Shown: positions 48,241 to 57,892, numbered from the stretch's first letter. The stretch: 64,000 bases of DNA from Alcanivorax sp. DP30 (GCF_009882945.1 NZ_WTUY01000004.1:611341-675340), one strand, 5' to 3'. Numbers and translations: made by a program. Notes: generated by a model not told the origin, from the sequence alone.

Positions 48241-49497
48241 GTGATTACTGATCTGGATCTGATTCTGGCCGATCTGCAGGCCAACTGGCTGCTTTATCTG
48301 TCCATGCCCTTTGTGGCTGCGGCCATTGGTTATGGCACCAAGGTGGTGGCCATCAAGATGATGTTCAAGCCGCTCAAGTTTGTAGGGATTCGCCCCTATC
48401 TGGGCTGGCAGGGCATTGTGCCGAGCAAGTCCGCCACCATGGCCAGCATTGCCTGTGACCTGATGATGGAACGGCTGCTCAAACCGGAAGATGTGTTTGA
48501 TCGTCTGGACCCCAACCGCGTCGCAGAAGAAATCCGCGAACCGTTAATTCGTTCAGTGGAAGACATCACCCGCGAGGTGGCGGCGAAATACCAGCCGGGG
48601 CTGTGGGAATCGGCGCCGGAGCGGGTCAAGACCATGATCATCCAGCGCATCCAGAATGAAGCGCCGCACATGGTCGAGCTGATCATGGAGGACATCAAGA
48701 CCAACATCACCCGGGTGTTCGATCTCAAGGACCTGGTGATCAATGCGCTGGTGCGGGACAAGGAACTGCTCAACCGGGTGTTCCTCGAAGCGGGCCATGT
48801 GGAATTCAAGTTCATTCGCAACTCCGGCATCTGGTTCGGCTTTGCCATCGGTATTGTTCAGGCGGTGGTGTGGGCTTTTACCCACAACATCTGGGTGATT
48901 CCCCTGTTCGGGCTGTTCACCGGCTGGTTCACGGACTGGCTGGCCCTGAAGATGATCTTCAATCCGAAGACCCCTACCCGGTATCTGGGCCTGTTCGAGT
49001 GGCAGGGGCTGTTCCTCAAGCGTCGCAAACAGGTAGCGGCCCGCTATGGCGAACTGGTGGCCAGCGAGATCGTCACCCCGGCGGCAGTGATTGAAGCCAT
49101 CCTCAAGGGGCCCCTGTCGGACCGTCTGTTCGGCCTGGTGCAAAAGCAGGTGCAACGGACCATGGATGAGCAGGCCGGTCTGGCCAAGCCGCTGGTGGTG
49201 TTTGCCGTGGGCAGCACCAAGTATCAGGAAATGAAGCGCACCGTGGCTGACAAGGTGATGGAGCACTTGCCGGAAACCCTCGGTCATATGGAAGCCTATG
49301 CCGAAGAAGCCATGGACCTGAAGAACCTGCTGGTGAACAAGATGCAGGAGCTGACCGAAGAGGAATTTGAAGGCCTGCTGCGACCCGCATTCCAGCAGGA
49401 CGAGTGGATCCTGATTACGGTGGGGGCCGTGTTGGGCTTCCTGGTGGGCGAGCTACAGGTCCATGTGATGCTGCACTTTGCAGTGCCGATATCGTGA
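48241..49497 (+). CDS. DUF445 family inner-membrane protein
   Basis: A 418-residue protein of the DUF445 family of unknown role. The N-terminal segment LLYLSMPFVAAAIGYGTKVVAIKMMF and the repeated inner version GLFTGWFTDWLALKMIF show the family's duplicated motif. Further membrane segments follow at about residues 200-235 and at the end (ILITVGAVLGFLVGELQV). It starts at GTG 48241 with GAGGGG overlapping the preceding stop codon, and its own stop overlaps the next gene's GTG. Confidence 0.85.
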   Translation: MITDLDLILADLQANWLLYLSMPFVAAAIGYGTKVVAIKMMFKPLKFVGIRPYLGWQGIVPSKSATMASIACDLMMERLLKPEDVFDRLDPNRVAEEIREPLIRSVEDITREVAAKYQPGLWESAPERVKTMIIQRIQNEAPHMVELIMEDIKTNITRVFDLKDLVINALVRDKELLNRVFLEAGHVEFKFIRNSGIWFGFAIGIVQAVVWAFTHNIWVIPLFGLFTGWFTDWLALKMIFNPKTPTRYLGLFEWQGLFLKRRKQVAARYGELVASEIVTPAAVIEAILKGPLSDRLFGLVQKQVQRTMDEQAGLAKPLVVFAVGSTKYQEMKRTVADKVMEHLPETLGHMEAYAEEAMDLKNLLVNKMQELTEEEFEGLLRPAFQQDEWILITVGAVLGFLVGELQVHVMLHFAVPIS

Positions 49498-49730
49498 AAG
49501 GACCAATGTTATTGGCGGTCGTCACGCTGCTGTCGGGTTGTACCCTGGGCGGCAGCAGCGGGAGTTTTTCCGACTGGGATGATGATGAATGCGACCGCAA
49601 CATGTACGGTCACAGCGCTGGCATGGCCGCCTATAATCAGCAATCTGCCCATACGGAAGAACTGCGGGAGTTCTGGGCGGAAGACCGCCGCTTCTATGAA
49701 GAGCGGGCCGGTGACGATTGTGATGACTGA
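49494..49730 (+). CDS. Small acidic lipoprotein
   Basis: A 78-residue protein that begins at GTG 49494, overlapping the TGA of the DUF445 gene (GTGA). The signal VKGPMLLAVVTLLSGC has a lipobox LSGC, so it should be lipid-anchored. The mature chain is short, acidic and Tyr/His-rich (DWDDDECDRNMYGHS, YEERAGDDCDD) with two extra cysteines. Not recognised as a known family; coupling suggests it works with the DUF445 protein. Confidence 0.6.
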   Translation: MKGPMLLAVVTLLSGCTLGGSSGSFSDWDDDECDRNMYGHSAGMAAYNQQSAHTEELREFWAEDRRFYEERAGDDCDD

Positions 49731-49918
49731 GTCGGCGGATCAGTGTCTGCCTTCCTGCTCCGTCACCCTCCCTCTTCCGTCTCCTCCCTTCTCCAGGAGT
49801 GTGCAAATTCAGCAGGCTGAACGCCTGTTCACGTAAATGTAAGACATTAGCCACTATCCATCTTGTTTTTGCGCATTAAAATGTCCCGCTTGAATAATAA
49901 GGAGTGGGGGACATTGGA

Positions 49919-51268
49919 ATGCTGGAACAACTCAAGAAACTGATGCCATTCAAGAGTGTGGCCGGGGCGGTGGTGATCGGCCTGGTGCTGCTGATCGTCG
50001 GTAACAAATCCATTTTTTACGCTGAGCCGGGTTACGTGTATCACGTGCGGACCCTGATGGGGAACGAAGAGGTGGTCTCTGATGTGGGCTACCAGTTCTA
50101 CCTGTTTGGCCGCTGGAACTCCTGGAAGCGTGCGCTCACCGTGCAGGCGGTTCGCGGGGGTAGCGAGACCCTGGATTATGTGGAAGTGGAGAGTTCGGAA
50201 ACTTCTGCGGCCCTGCCTCCCCAGAACATCATGTTCCTGGATCAGGTGGACGCCAACGCCCAGGCCACGGTGCGGTTCACCATCCCCACCGACAAGGAAA
50301 GCTTCCTGCATCTGGCCCACGAATACCGCACCCCGGAAAATCTGCTGCGCACAGCCTTGATTCCGGCGTTCAAGGAAACCCTGCAGGCCAATGCTTCTTT
50401 GATGAGTGCAGAAGAGTACTACTCCGGTGGCCGTACCGAGTTCAATACTGAATTTGAAAACCAGATGATCAACGGCATCTATATTGTCCGCCGTGAGGAA
50501 GTCAGCGAAAAACGGGTGGGAGATATCAAGGGCTCCGCCAACGTGGCCATGGGCACCGAGCAGCAAGACTATGGCGATGACAGCAAGGTGGTATTCGTGG
50601 TTCGCAAGATGACCGACGAAGCAGGTATTCCGTTGCGTAAATCCCAGCGTTTCATCGATTACGGGGTGACGGTTGTTGAAGCCCGTGTTACCCAGATGGA
50701 TCCCAACCAGCGTTTTGTGGAGCGTATGCAGCTCAAGCAGAAAGCGTCTGCGGATCGTGCCATAGCCCGCGAGCAACGGGTGCAGGAAGAGGAGCAGCGT
50801 CTGCTGGCCATTGCCCGCGGTGAGCGTGAAGTGGCCGAGCGTCAGGCCAAGGCCAAGGTAGACCAGATCCAGCGCACCACCGAAGCGGAAACCGAGAAGC
50901 AGCTGGCGATTACCCAGGCACAGAAACAGAAAGAGCAGTCTGAAATCGAGAAAGAAACCGCACAGATCCAGCTGGAAAAGGCGCGCATCGAGGCCGAGAC
51001 CCGTCGCACCCTGGCCGATGCAGAGGCCTACCAGAAGAAAGCGGTACTGCAGGCGGATAACGCCCTGGCGCAGAAGCTGGATGCGGAAATCGAGATCCAG
51101 AAGATCTGGGCCCAGGCCTTTGCCAACCGCAAGGTGCCCCAGTACGTGTTTGGTGGTGGCGATGGCAGCACCCCCACGGGCTCTGACGGGGAAACCCGCG
51201 CCTTCATGCAGATGCTGACCCTGGATGCGGCCAAGCGTCTCAGCTACGACCGGGATGTGAAGAAATAA
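49919..51268 (+). CDS. SPFH/Band 7 domain membrane protein
   Basis: A 449-residue stomatin/prohibitin-like protein that likely forms oligomeric scaffolds in inner-membrane microdomains. One N-terminal membrane segment (VAGAVVIGLVLLIVGNKSIF) leads into the SPFH domain, then a long Glu/Ala/Lys coiled coil (residues about 270-400). ATG 49919 gives the natural start; a GTG at 49904 is also in frame. No protease partner (NfeD type) is adjacent. Copy G of the heptamer-armed element begins at the base after its stop codon. Confidence 0.85.
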   Translation: MLEQLKKLMPFKSVAGAVVIGLVLLIVGNKSIFYAEPGYVYHVRTLMGNEEVVSDVGYQFYLFGRWNSWKRALTVQAVRGGSETLDYVEVESSETSAALPPQNIMFLDQVDANAQATVRFTIPTDKESFLHLAHEYRTPENLLRTALIPAFKETLQANASLMSAEEYYSGGRTEFNTEFENQMINGIYIVRREEVSEKRVGDIKGSANVAMGTEQQDYGDDSKVVFVVRKMTDEAGIPLRKSQRFIDYGVTVVEARVTQMDPNQRFVERMQLKQKASADRAIAREQRVQEEEQRLLAIARGEREVAERQAKAKVDQIQRTTEAETEKQLAITQAQKQKEQSEIEKETAQIQLEKARIEAETRRTLADAEAYQKKAVLQADNALAQKLDAEIEIQKIWAQAFANRKVPQYVFGGGDGSTPTGSDGETRAFMQMLTLDAAKRLSYDRDVKK

Positions 51269-51405
51269 GCTACAAGCTGCAACGCGACTCATTGTGAGCG
51301 CCAGCCTTATAGCCCGTGCCCGCGCCGATGCTATCAGCGCGGGGTCCGGGCAAAAGAGGATCCACAGGCCTGGCTTCGTGTTGTAGCTTGCAGCTTGAGG
51401 CTTGT
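51269..51405. repeat. Heptamer-armed inverted element, copy G
   Basis: The left arm is AGCTACAAGCTGCAACGCG, immediately after the TAA of the SPFH gene; the right arm is GTTGTAGCTTGCAGCTTGAG. The central hairpin is CCCGCGC ... GCGCGGG. It is very similar in core sequence to copy H, 455 bases further on. Confidence 0.82.
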
Positions 51406-51437
51406 ACCCCTTTCCCTGCAGCCGCTACAGTAGCCCC

Positions 51438-51854
51438 ATGCTGCAAATCACCCGTAACATCATCATCCCGGAAAACGAAATCGACCTGCAGGCCATCCGT
51501 GCCCAGGGCAGCGGTGGGCAGAACGTCAACAAGGTGTCCTCTGCCATCCACCTGCGTTTCGATATCCGCGCCTCCTCCCTGCCCGATATTTACAAGGAAC
51601 GCCTGCTGGCCCTCAGCGACCAGCGCATCAATAGCGATGGGGTGGTGGTGATCAAGGCGCAGCAGTTCCGTACCCAGGAAAAGAACAAGGAAAACGCCCT
51701 CGCCCGTCTGGGCCAGCTGATCAAGAGCGTTACTGTGGAGCAGAAAACGCGCAAAGCCACCCGCCCGACGCTGGGTAGCAAGAAGCGCCGCATGGACAAG
51801 AAAACCAAGCGTGGCCAGATCAAGTCCCTGCGTGGCAAGGTAGATCCGGGGTAA
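51438..51854 (+). CDS. arfB: Alternative ribosome-rescue factor ArfB (YaeJ)
   Basis: A 138-residue class-I-release-factor-like peptidyl-tRNA hydrolase that frees ribosomes stalled without a stop codon. The GGQ motif is at residues 26-28 (AQGSGGQNVNKVSSA), and the Lys/Arg tail that enters the empty mRNA channel is present (KKRRMDKKTKRGQIKSLRGK). The gene sits between two heptamer-armed elements. ATG 51438 is preferred over an upstream in-frame ATG inside the repeat region. Confidence 0.93.
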   Translation: MLQITRNIIIPENEIDLQAIRAQGSGGQNVNKVSSAIHLRFDIRASSLPDIYKERLLALSDQRINSDGVVVIKAQQFRTQEKNKENALARLGQLIKSVTVEQKTRKATRPTLGSKKRRMDKKTKRGQIKSLRGKVDPG

Positions 51855-51860
51855 CCAGCC

Positions 51861-51998
51861 GCAAGCTGCAAGCTACAACGCGACTCACTATGAGTGCCGA
51901 TTGTGATACTCGGGCCCGCGCCCATACCATCAGCGCGAAGTCCGGACAAAAAAACGGCACCGTCCTTGATCCGTGTTGCAGCTTGCAGCTCGCCGCTC
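51861..51998. repeat. Heptamer-armed inverted element, copy H
   Basis: The left arm is CAAGCTGCAAGCTACAACGCG and the right arm GTGTTGCAGCTTGCAGCTCG. It shares with copy G the stretches CGCGACTCA, CCCGCGCC and ATCAGCGCG in the same order. Confidence 0.8.
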
Positions 51999-52097
51999 AT
52001 TGACACAATCCCTCTCCCCCCTTGGCATTATCGGACCGTCATCTTCACGTACACCTCTGTTAGTCTTGATCCGCACCGAACAACAGGGAGTGACGCC

Positions 52098-53054
52098 ATG
52101 AAAGCCATTACCACCACCGGTTGGGGTTCCAACACCCAGCTGATTCTCACCGAGACCGATGCGCCTAAACGACTCGGTCCGGACGATGTGCGGGTAGAGG
52201 TGCATGCGGCGTCGGTGAACCCCAAGGACTGGAAACTCAATTATCACCTGGCCATGGCCGCCACGCCGGTGGCCACCCGCCGGTTGCCGCCGATCTTCGG
52301 TGATGATCTGGCCGGAGTGGTTATCGCCAAGGGCAGCAATGTCCGTCACTTCGAAATCGGCGATGAAGTCTATGGCATGGACATGCGCCTGCGTACGGCT
52401 TCTCTCGCGGAACAGACCATCATCAGCCAGCACCGGGTAGCGAAGAAACCCTCTACCCTCAGTTTCAACGAAGCCGCTTCCCTGCCGCTGGCGGCGCTCA
52501 CCGCCTTGCAGGGCTTGCGCAAGGGCGGCGCCCGGGCGGGCAAGTCGGTGTTGATCATCGGTGCGTCTGGCGGCGTGGGCACCCTCGCGGTACAAATTGC
52601 CAAACAGATGAAGATGCATGTCACCGGAGTATGCAGTACCCGCAATCTGGATTTCGTTCGCGAACTGGGCGCCGATGCCCTGATTGATTACACCCAAGGG
52701 GATTACCGCAAGACTGCGGGAGAATTCGATATTGTCTTCGACGTGACGTCCTATGAAACGCCGCTTACCTGCAAGGCCCTGCTGGGTAAACGCGGACATT
52801 TCATTTCCACCGGGGGACAGGGCGCGTCCATGTTTGCTACCCCGTTGTATCGGGTGCTGGGCAAGAAGGCCGATACCGTGGTGGTAGAGTCCTATCGACA
52901 GGATCTCGATACCCTTGCCGACATGGTGGAGCAGGGACAGCTGAAGCCGATCATCGACAGTGTTTATCCGCTGGCAGACAGCGAAGCCGCCTACGAGCGC
53001 AATCGCAGTGGCCGCTGCCGCGGCAAGGTAGTGATTGAAGTCATCAAGGATTAG
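52098..53054 (+). CDS. Medium-chain (MDR) NAD(P)-dependent quinone/alkenal oxidoreductase
   Basis: A 318-residue zinc-free MDR enzyme of the quinone-oxidoreductase branch. The GroES-like N-terminal domain (VHAASVNPKDWKLN, FGDDLAGVVIAKG) and the Rossmann domain with VLIIGASGGVGTLAVQIAKQ are clear. Structural zinc cysteines are absent. It probably reduces quinones or enones; the substrate is unknown. ATG 52098 has GGGAG upstream, and the longer upstream frame runs through copy H. Confidence 0.9.
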   Translation: MKAITTTGWGSNTQLILTETDAPKRLGPDDVRVEVHAASVNPKDWKLNYHLAMAATPVATRRLPPIFGDDLAGVVIAKGSNVRHFEIGDEVYGMDMRLRTASLAEQTIISQHRVAKKPSTLSFNEAASLPLAALTALQGLRKGGARAGKSVLIIGASGGVGTLAVQIAKQMKMHVTGVCSTRNLDFVRELGADALIDYTQGDYRKTAGEFDIVFDVTSYETPLTCKALLGKRGHFISTGGQGASMFATPLYRVLGKKADTVVVESYRQDLDTLADMVEQGQLKPIIDSVYPLADSEAAYERNRSGRCRGKVVIEVIKD

Positions 53055-53290
53055 GCACATTGCGGTGCCGGTTGCCACGACCTCGCAACACGTCGCGAGA
53101 TGGGCGGCAGGAAGCACCAGGTTCCAGAAGGCGTCACTCATACTGACGATGAGAAGAATCAAGCGAGACCGCGAAAAAAGTCTGAACCGGATGGACGGAG
53201 TTCAGCAAGGGAAAAACATTGATCTGTGTCTATGTCATGGACGGTAGCCACTGTTAGCGTGAGAGCCTGAATTCCTCCCGGAGGTGGAAC

Positions 53291-53755
53291 ATGCGTATCG
53301 CGTGGGGCCCGGAATATGAACTGGGCATATTGGTTATTGACCAACAGCACAAACGGATTGTGGACTATATCAATGCGCTGGATCGGCTCGCTGGGGAACC
53401 GGATGCCTATCTGGGTATTGCCCGCATTCTTTACGATCTTGTCGACTACACGGAATCCCACTTCAGTTTTGAAGAGGCGCTCATGGAGCGAGCCGGCTAT
53501 AAGGAACTGGATGATCATCACCATGTTCATCGTCAGTTCACCCTGCGCATCGAATCCCTGCTGCGCAGCAACGAACAGGGCGAAGATGTGGCGGAGTCAT
53601 TACTGCAGTTGCTGGAGAAATGGCTGCTACATCATATCCTGGAAGAGGATCGGGCTTACACGGATCAGGTCAGGAATTTCATCAACAGCATCGGTCGTGA
53701 ACGACTGGGGGGCTGGGTGAACGAAAATGTCCGCAAGCATTTCCGGGTGTCCTAG
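53291..53755 (+). CDS. Bacteriohemerythrin
   Basis: A 154-residue four-helix di-iron oxygen-binding protein. The ligand set is complete: H20, H57 and E61 (HFSFE), H76 and H80 (HHHVH), H115 and D120 (HILEED). It could store oxygen or sense it for oxygen-dependent alkane oxidation, by analogy. There is no fused signalling domain. GGAGG precedes the ATG. The 236 bases upstream show nothing coding on this strand. Confidence 0.93.
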   Translation: MRIAWGPEYELGILVIDQQHKRIVDYINALDRLAGEPDAYLGIARILYDLVDYTESHFSFEEALMERAGYKELDDHHHVHRQFTLRIESLLRSNEQGEDVAESLLQLLEKWLLHHILEEDRAYTDQVRNFINSIGRERLGGWVNENVRKHFRVS

Positions 53756-53776
53756 GGCAGAACGTCAGCGTTAGCG

Positions 53777-54013
53777 TCACTTCTGTTTGGATGCCCAGAT
53801 CGCCAACTTGTGCTGGATGGCAGGTTGCGACACCTGGTCTTCCGGCAACGGCTGGATAACCCCGTCATGGACCAGTAGCCGGTAGATGTACAGCAGCTTC
53901 TCGCTGGCAGAGTCCGTGGCTTCGAATTCCACCACTCCCCTTTCCTCTGCGTAGGCCACACCAATCTGCATGGCTTTCTTCACCAGCGCTTTCTCGTTCT
54001 TGAGCTTTTTCAT
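53777..54013 (-). CDS. Small DUF5062-like protein
   Basis: A 78-residue, mostly helical protein (opens KKLKNEKALVKKAMQIGVAY), without signal or metal motif. It resembles DUF5062 proteins known from marine gammaproteobacteria, a call from memory. It is transcribed leftwards, converging with the hemerythrin gene; the TonB receptor gene is divergent. Confidence 0.6.
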   Translation of the reverse strand: MKKLKNEKALVKKAMQIGVAYAEERGVVEFEATDSASEKLLYIYRLLVHDGVIQPLPEDQVSQPAIQHKLAIWASKQK

Positions 54014-54176
54014 GCCTGCTCCATGGAGGCTGGATCATTCAGGACAGCGTGACACAAAGTGGAATCAGCGTCTTGGCAAATCCACAGCGGAATGAATTCG
54101 TGGACGCGGTGTTGAGGCTTTATGGAAGTCTGTTTGGCATAAGGATATAAGCAAACAGCCTCAGAATAACGACTAA

Positions 54177-54193
54177 TGCGGCAATATGCCGCA
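54177..54193. promoter_or_regulatory. Inverted repeat upstream of the TonB receptor gene
   Basis: TGCGGCA-ATA-TGCCGCA, perfect 7-bp arms with a 3-base centre, 90 bases before the receptor start. It is not a Fur-box sequence; a separate regulator would be needed. The rest of 54014-54282 shows no gene. Confidence 0.4.
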
Positions 54194-54282
54194 CTCCTTT
54201 TGCGTGGCGCTCCCCTAGAATCCCCGCCGCCTTGCGACCAAAACGTTCCAGGCCGTAGTCGGCTTGTCAGGGGGAGTTCTTC

Positions 54283-56385
54283 ATGCTGTTTCCGTTTGTC
54301 CGTAAAACCGTTGTTACCAGTCTGTGTCTGTGTGCACCCATGGTGGCCCTGGCCGTCGAGCCTGAGACCAATGAACTGGCGCCGATCCAGGTTGAAGGGC
54401 AGTCAGCGAACAGCGCAGAAGCGACAAAAGTAGAACTGCAGCGCGAGCAGACATTGACTCCGGGGGGCGTGACCCTGATCGAGGCAGAGGAACTGAAAGG
54501 GCGCAATGTGGTTAGCCTTGGGGACATGTTGCGCTATGTCCCGGGTATGTGGACCGCTACCGGTTCCACCGGTGACGGGACCTTTATTTCCAGCCGTGGC
54601 TCCAACCTGGATGCAGTTGCCTACGATGGCAACGGCATCAAGCTGATGATCGACGGTCTGCCGGTCACTGCTGCCGACGGCAATAACCACAACACGTTCA
54701 TTGACCCCCTGGCGGCGCGTTATGCGGTGATTGCCCGTGGCGCCAATGCCATGACCTATGGCGCCAGCACCCTGGGCGGCGCCATCGACTTTATCAGCCC
54801 CACGGCGCGCACTACCGATAATCAGGCTTATCTGAGCGTGGGCAGCCACGGCACCGTGCAGAACAGTGTCACCGGTGGCACCGTGGCGGGCGATCTGGAT
54901 GCGCTGGTGACGGTGGAGCAGCGCAGCTATGACGGTTTCCGTGGCCATCAGGAACAGCAGCGCAGCAGCGTCTATGCCAACACCGGCTGGCAGATTTCCG
55001 ATAGCGTTGAAAACCGCTTTTACCTCACCTATGTGGACAACGATCAGGAACTGGCCGGCGCTCTGACTCAGGACCAGTTTGATGAGGATCCCTACCAGGC
55101 GGGCAGCAACAACGAGCGCGGCAACTTCCTCAAGAATGTGGAGAAGTGGCGGGTGGCCAATCGCACCCAATGGGACCTCAGCGATACCAGCAGTCTGGTG
55201 GTGGGCTTTTCCTTTGAAGACCAGTCTCTCTACCACCCGATTGTGGGCGGTGTGGCCCCCGGTGGTTTCAGCTTGTTGATTGATAATGATCAGACCACCT
55301 TCGGCAGCACCGTGCGTTATAACACCCTGATCGGCAATCACGATCTGCTGTTGGGCCTCAACTATGGCGAGACCCGGGTTAAGGGGGGAAATTACAATCA
55401 TCTCGCCGGTATCCGTGGAGCACAGACTATCCGTACCGATAACCAGGCCAACAACCTGGAAGTGTTCGCCATGGATCGCTGGCACCTGAGCGACCGCTGG
55501 ACTCTGGTGTACGGTGCTCAGGCAGTCACCGGTAACAGGGAAGTGCGCAACGTGGCCATCCCCAGTGGCGTTGAGCGCAATCCGGAAGACGACTATGAGT
55601 CCATCAACCCGCGCGTCGGGGTGATCTATCAGGTGGCGGATCGCAGCGAACTGTTCGCCAGCGTCAGCAAACTGTTTGAAGCGCCGACCGTCTATGAGCT
55701 GGAAGACGATGTGGCGGCCAACAACAACACTCTCGATGCCATGCAGGGGCAGGTGGCAGAAGTGGGTACCCGTGGTGCTGCAGCTCTGGGCGTCGCCAGT
55801 GAATGGAACTGGGAATTCACCGTTTACTATGCGCAGATCGAAGACGAAATTCTCTCTCTTGATGATCCCAATGCCACGGGCACCAGCCTGGCTACCAATG
55901 TGGATGACACCATCCATGCCGGTGTGGAAGCCCTGTTCGGTGCCAGCATCGCACTTGGCAACAGCGATCACCGTATCGCCCCGCTGGTCAGCCTGACCTG
56001 GAACGATTTCAGCTTCGACAATGATCCGCTCTATGGCGACAACCAGCTGCCGGTGGCCCCCGAATTCTTTATCAAGGGTGAGGTGATGTACCGCCACGCC
56101 AACGGCTTCTATGCAGGCCCCACCTTCGACATTGTTGATGATCGCTACGCAGACTTTGCCAACAGCTATGAGGTGGAAGGTTACGAACTGGTGGGCCTGC
56201 GCACCGGTCTGGATCGTGATCGTTGGGAAGTGTATCTGGAAGGTCGCAACCTGACGGACGAAGCCTATGTGGCCAACGTGAGCGCACGTAATGACCTGAG
56301 CGCGCCGGCCACCGCAGCGGGTGCAGCGATTCTGCAGGCCGGCGAGCCGCGCGCATTCTACGCCGGTGTTCGCTTCGACTTCTAG
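54283..56385 (+). CDS. TonB-dependent outer-membrane receptor
   Basis: A 700-residue gated channel for a ferric siderophore or similar ligand. The signal peptide (VVTSLCLCAPMVALA) is followed by the plug domain with the TonB-box-like NELAPIQVEGQ and the plug motifs MLRYVPGMWTATG, GANAMTYGASTLGGAIDFI. The 22-strand barrel ends RAFYAGVRFDF with the terminal Phe. It heads a rightward series with a PepSY protein, a frequent partner in iron uptake. No Fur box was identified. Ligand identity is unknown. Confidence 0.92.
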   Translation: MLFPFVRKTVVTSLCLCAPMVALAVEPETNELAPIQVEGQSANSAEATKVELQREQTLTPGGVTLIEAEELKGRNVVSLGDMLRYVPGMWTATGSTGDGTFISSRGSNLDAVAYDGNGIKLMIDGLPVTAADGNNHNTFIDPLAARYAVIARGANAMTYGASTLGGAIDFISPTARTTDNQAYLSVGSHGTVQNSVTGGTVAGDLDALVTVEQRSYDGFRGHQEQQRSSVYANTGWQISDSVENRFYLTYVDNDQELAGALTQDQFDEDPYQAGSNNERGNFLKNVEKWRVANRTQWDLSDTSSLVVGFSFEDQSLYHPIVGGVAPGGFSLLIDNDQTTFGSTVRYNTLIGNHDLLLGLNYGETRVKGGNYNHLAGIRGAQTIRTDNQANNLEVFAMDRWHLSDRWTLVYGAQAVTGNREVRNVAIPSGVERNPEDDYESINPRVGVIYQVADRSELFASVSKLFEAPTVYELEDDVAANNNTLDAMQGQVAEVGTRGAAALGVASEWNWEFTVYYAQIEDEILSLDDPNATGTSLATNVDDTIHAGVEALFGASIALGNSDHRIAPLVSLTWNDFSFDNDPLYGDNQLPVAPEFFIKGEVMYRHANGFYAGPTFDIVDDRYADFANSYEVEGYELVGLRTGLDRDRWEVYLEGRNLTDEAYVANVSARNDLSAPATAAGAAILQAGEPRAFYAGVRFDF

Positions 56386-56408
56386 CCATCCATCAGGAAC
56401 GGACCACC

Positions 56409-57785
56409 ATGAACGCCACCGCGCATTCTTCATCTCGCCCCGGCCGCTTCCATGCAGCTGTGTGGCGCTGGCATTTCCTGATCGGAATGCTGGTGATTCC
56501 GTTCCTGTTCATGCTGGCGGGCAGTGGTGCCCTGATGCTGCTGAGCAAGCCACTGGATAACGCCCTGAACAAGGAGCTGCTGGTGGTGGAAGCCGAGGGC
56601 AATCCCCTGCCCGCGTCGCTACTGCTGGAACGGGTGCGAGAGGCATTTCCCCATGCCACGGTGAAACTGTATCTGCCACCGCAACAGCCAGATCAGGCCG
56701 CACGGTTCTCGCTGCAGAGCGGTCACGGCGGTGGCCACGGTGGTCATGGAGCACCGAGCACCGTGGCATACCTGAATCCCTATACCGGGGAATTGTTGGG
56801 CAGCAATGATCCTGCTGACAGTGTTTACGCCATGGTGAAGCAGTGGCATGGCTCGCTGTATCTGGGGCGCACTGGCGAGCTGCTGATCGAAATGGCCGCC
56901 GGGCTGGCGGTGTTGATGATCGTCACCGGCCTGTATCTTGCCTGGCCGAAAAAGGGCTGGCGTGCACTCATGCCAAGCCGTTCGCTGGCCAACCGTGCCG
57001 CCTGGCGGCGCTGGCACCTGAGCCTTGGCTGGCTGATCGCCGTGCCGCTGCTGTTCTTCCTGATCTCCGGCATGGCCTGGACCAGCATCTGGGGCGGCAA
57101 ACTGGTACAGCCCTGGGGGTCCCTGCCCGGCACCCGCTTTGAGCTGCCGGAAAATCCAACCGCGCCCGCCATGGATCACGCCAGCATGAATGAGCACGGT
57201 CTGCACCGGGTGCCCTGGGCTGTGGAGCAAACGTCCCTGCCGCAAGGATCACCTGGCCCCGCCCGTCTGGACGTGGATGCCGTGGTCGGGCTGGCCGGTG
57301 AGCAGGACTTTGAAAACTTCCGCGTGCACTTCCCACAGGGGGAGCGCGGCGTCTGGACGGTGTCTGCCACCACCATTGCCGGCGACATCAGTAACCCGCT
57401 GGACGAACGTATCCTGCACCTGAATCCGGCCAACGGTGAACCCCTCAAGGACATCCGCTTTGCCGATTACCCGGCCATGGGCAAGGCCATGGCGGCGTCC
57501 ATTCCGTTCCATCAGGGTGATCTGGGATGGTGGAACTGGTGGCTTAACCTGCTGCTGGTGACGCTGGTCATGGCGTTGGTGATCAGCGGCGCCATTGTCT
57601 GGTGGAAGCGTCAGTCCCGGCGGGCGCCGCCGAAAGGTGAGCGGTCTTCCGGGCGCGTGGTGGCGGTGTTGATGGTGGTCGTTGGCTGTGCGTTCCCGCT
57701 ATCCGCCGCGGTGCTGGTGGGCATCATTCTGCTGGATGCCTTCTGGCCGCAACGGACAACAAGGAAACAGCAACAAGCCAACTAA
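56409..57785 (+). CDS. PepSY-associated membrane protein
   Basis: A 458-residue inner-membrane protein of the PepSY_TM family; genes of this type next to TonB receptors are thought to reduce or release ferric ligands. It has membrane helices at about residues 22-45, 155-180, 200-220 and 385-410. Residues 105-115 form a His/Gly insert, GHGGGHGGHG, which could bind metal and is unusual. It lies 23 bases after the receptor gene. Confidence 0.87.
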   Translation: MNATAHSSSRPGRFHAAVWRWHFLIGMLVIPFLFMLAGSGALMLLSKPLDNALNKELLVVEAEGNPLPASLLLERVREAFPHATVKLYLPPQQPDQAARFSLQSGHGGGHGGHGAPSTVAYLNPYTGELLGSNDPADSVYAMVKQWHGSLYLGRTGELLIEMAAGLAVLMIVTGLYLAWPKKGWRALMPSRSLANRAAWRRWHLSLGWLIAVPLLFFLISGMAWTSIWGGKLVQPWGSLPGTRFELPENPTAPAMDHASMNEHGLHRVPWAVEQTSLPQGSPGPARLDVDAVVGLAGEQDFENFRVHFPQGERGVWTVSATTIAGDISNPLDERILHLNPANGEPLKDIRFADYPAMGKAMAASIPFHQGDLGWWNWWLNLLLVTLVMALVISGAIVWWKRQSRRAPPKGERSSGRVVAVLMVVVGCAFPLSAAVLVGIILLDAFWPQRTTRKQQQAN

Positions 57786-57892
57786 CGGTTTTTTTCACCT
57801 TGCCGTGGCGGGAAGTGTCCCGTCACGGCCGCCACACACAGATTCTGATACCGTGTCTTGAAGCTGGCAGACAGGGCACAGGATTCTCCCGA

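Noticed and set aside
53159-53530. Minus-strand frame across the start of the hemerythrin gene
   Set aside because: It is the shadow of the well-supported bacteriohemerythrin gene, which has all its metal ligands.
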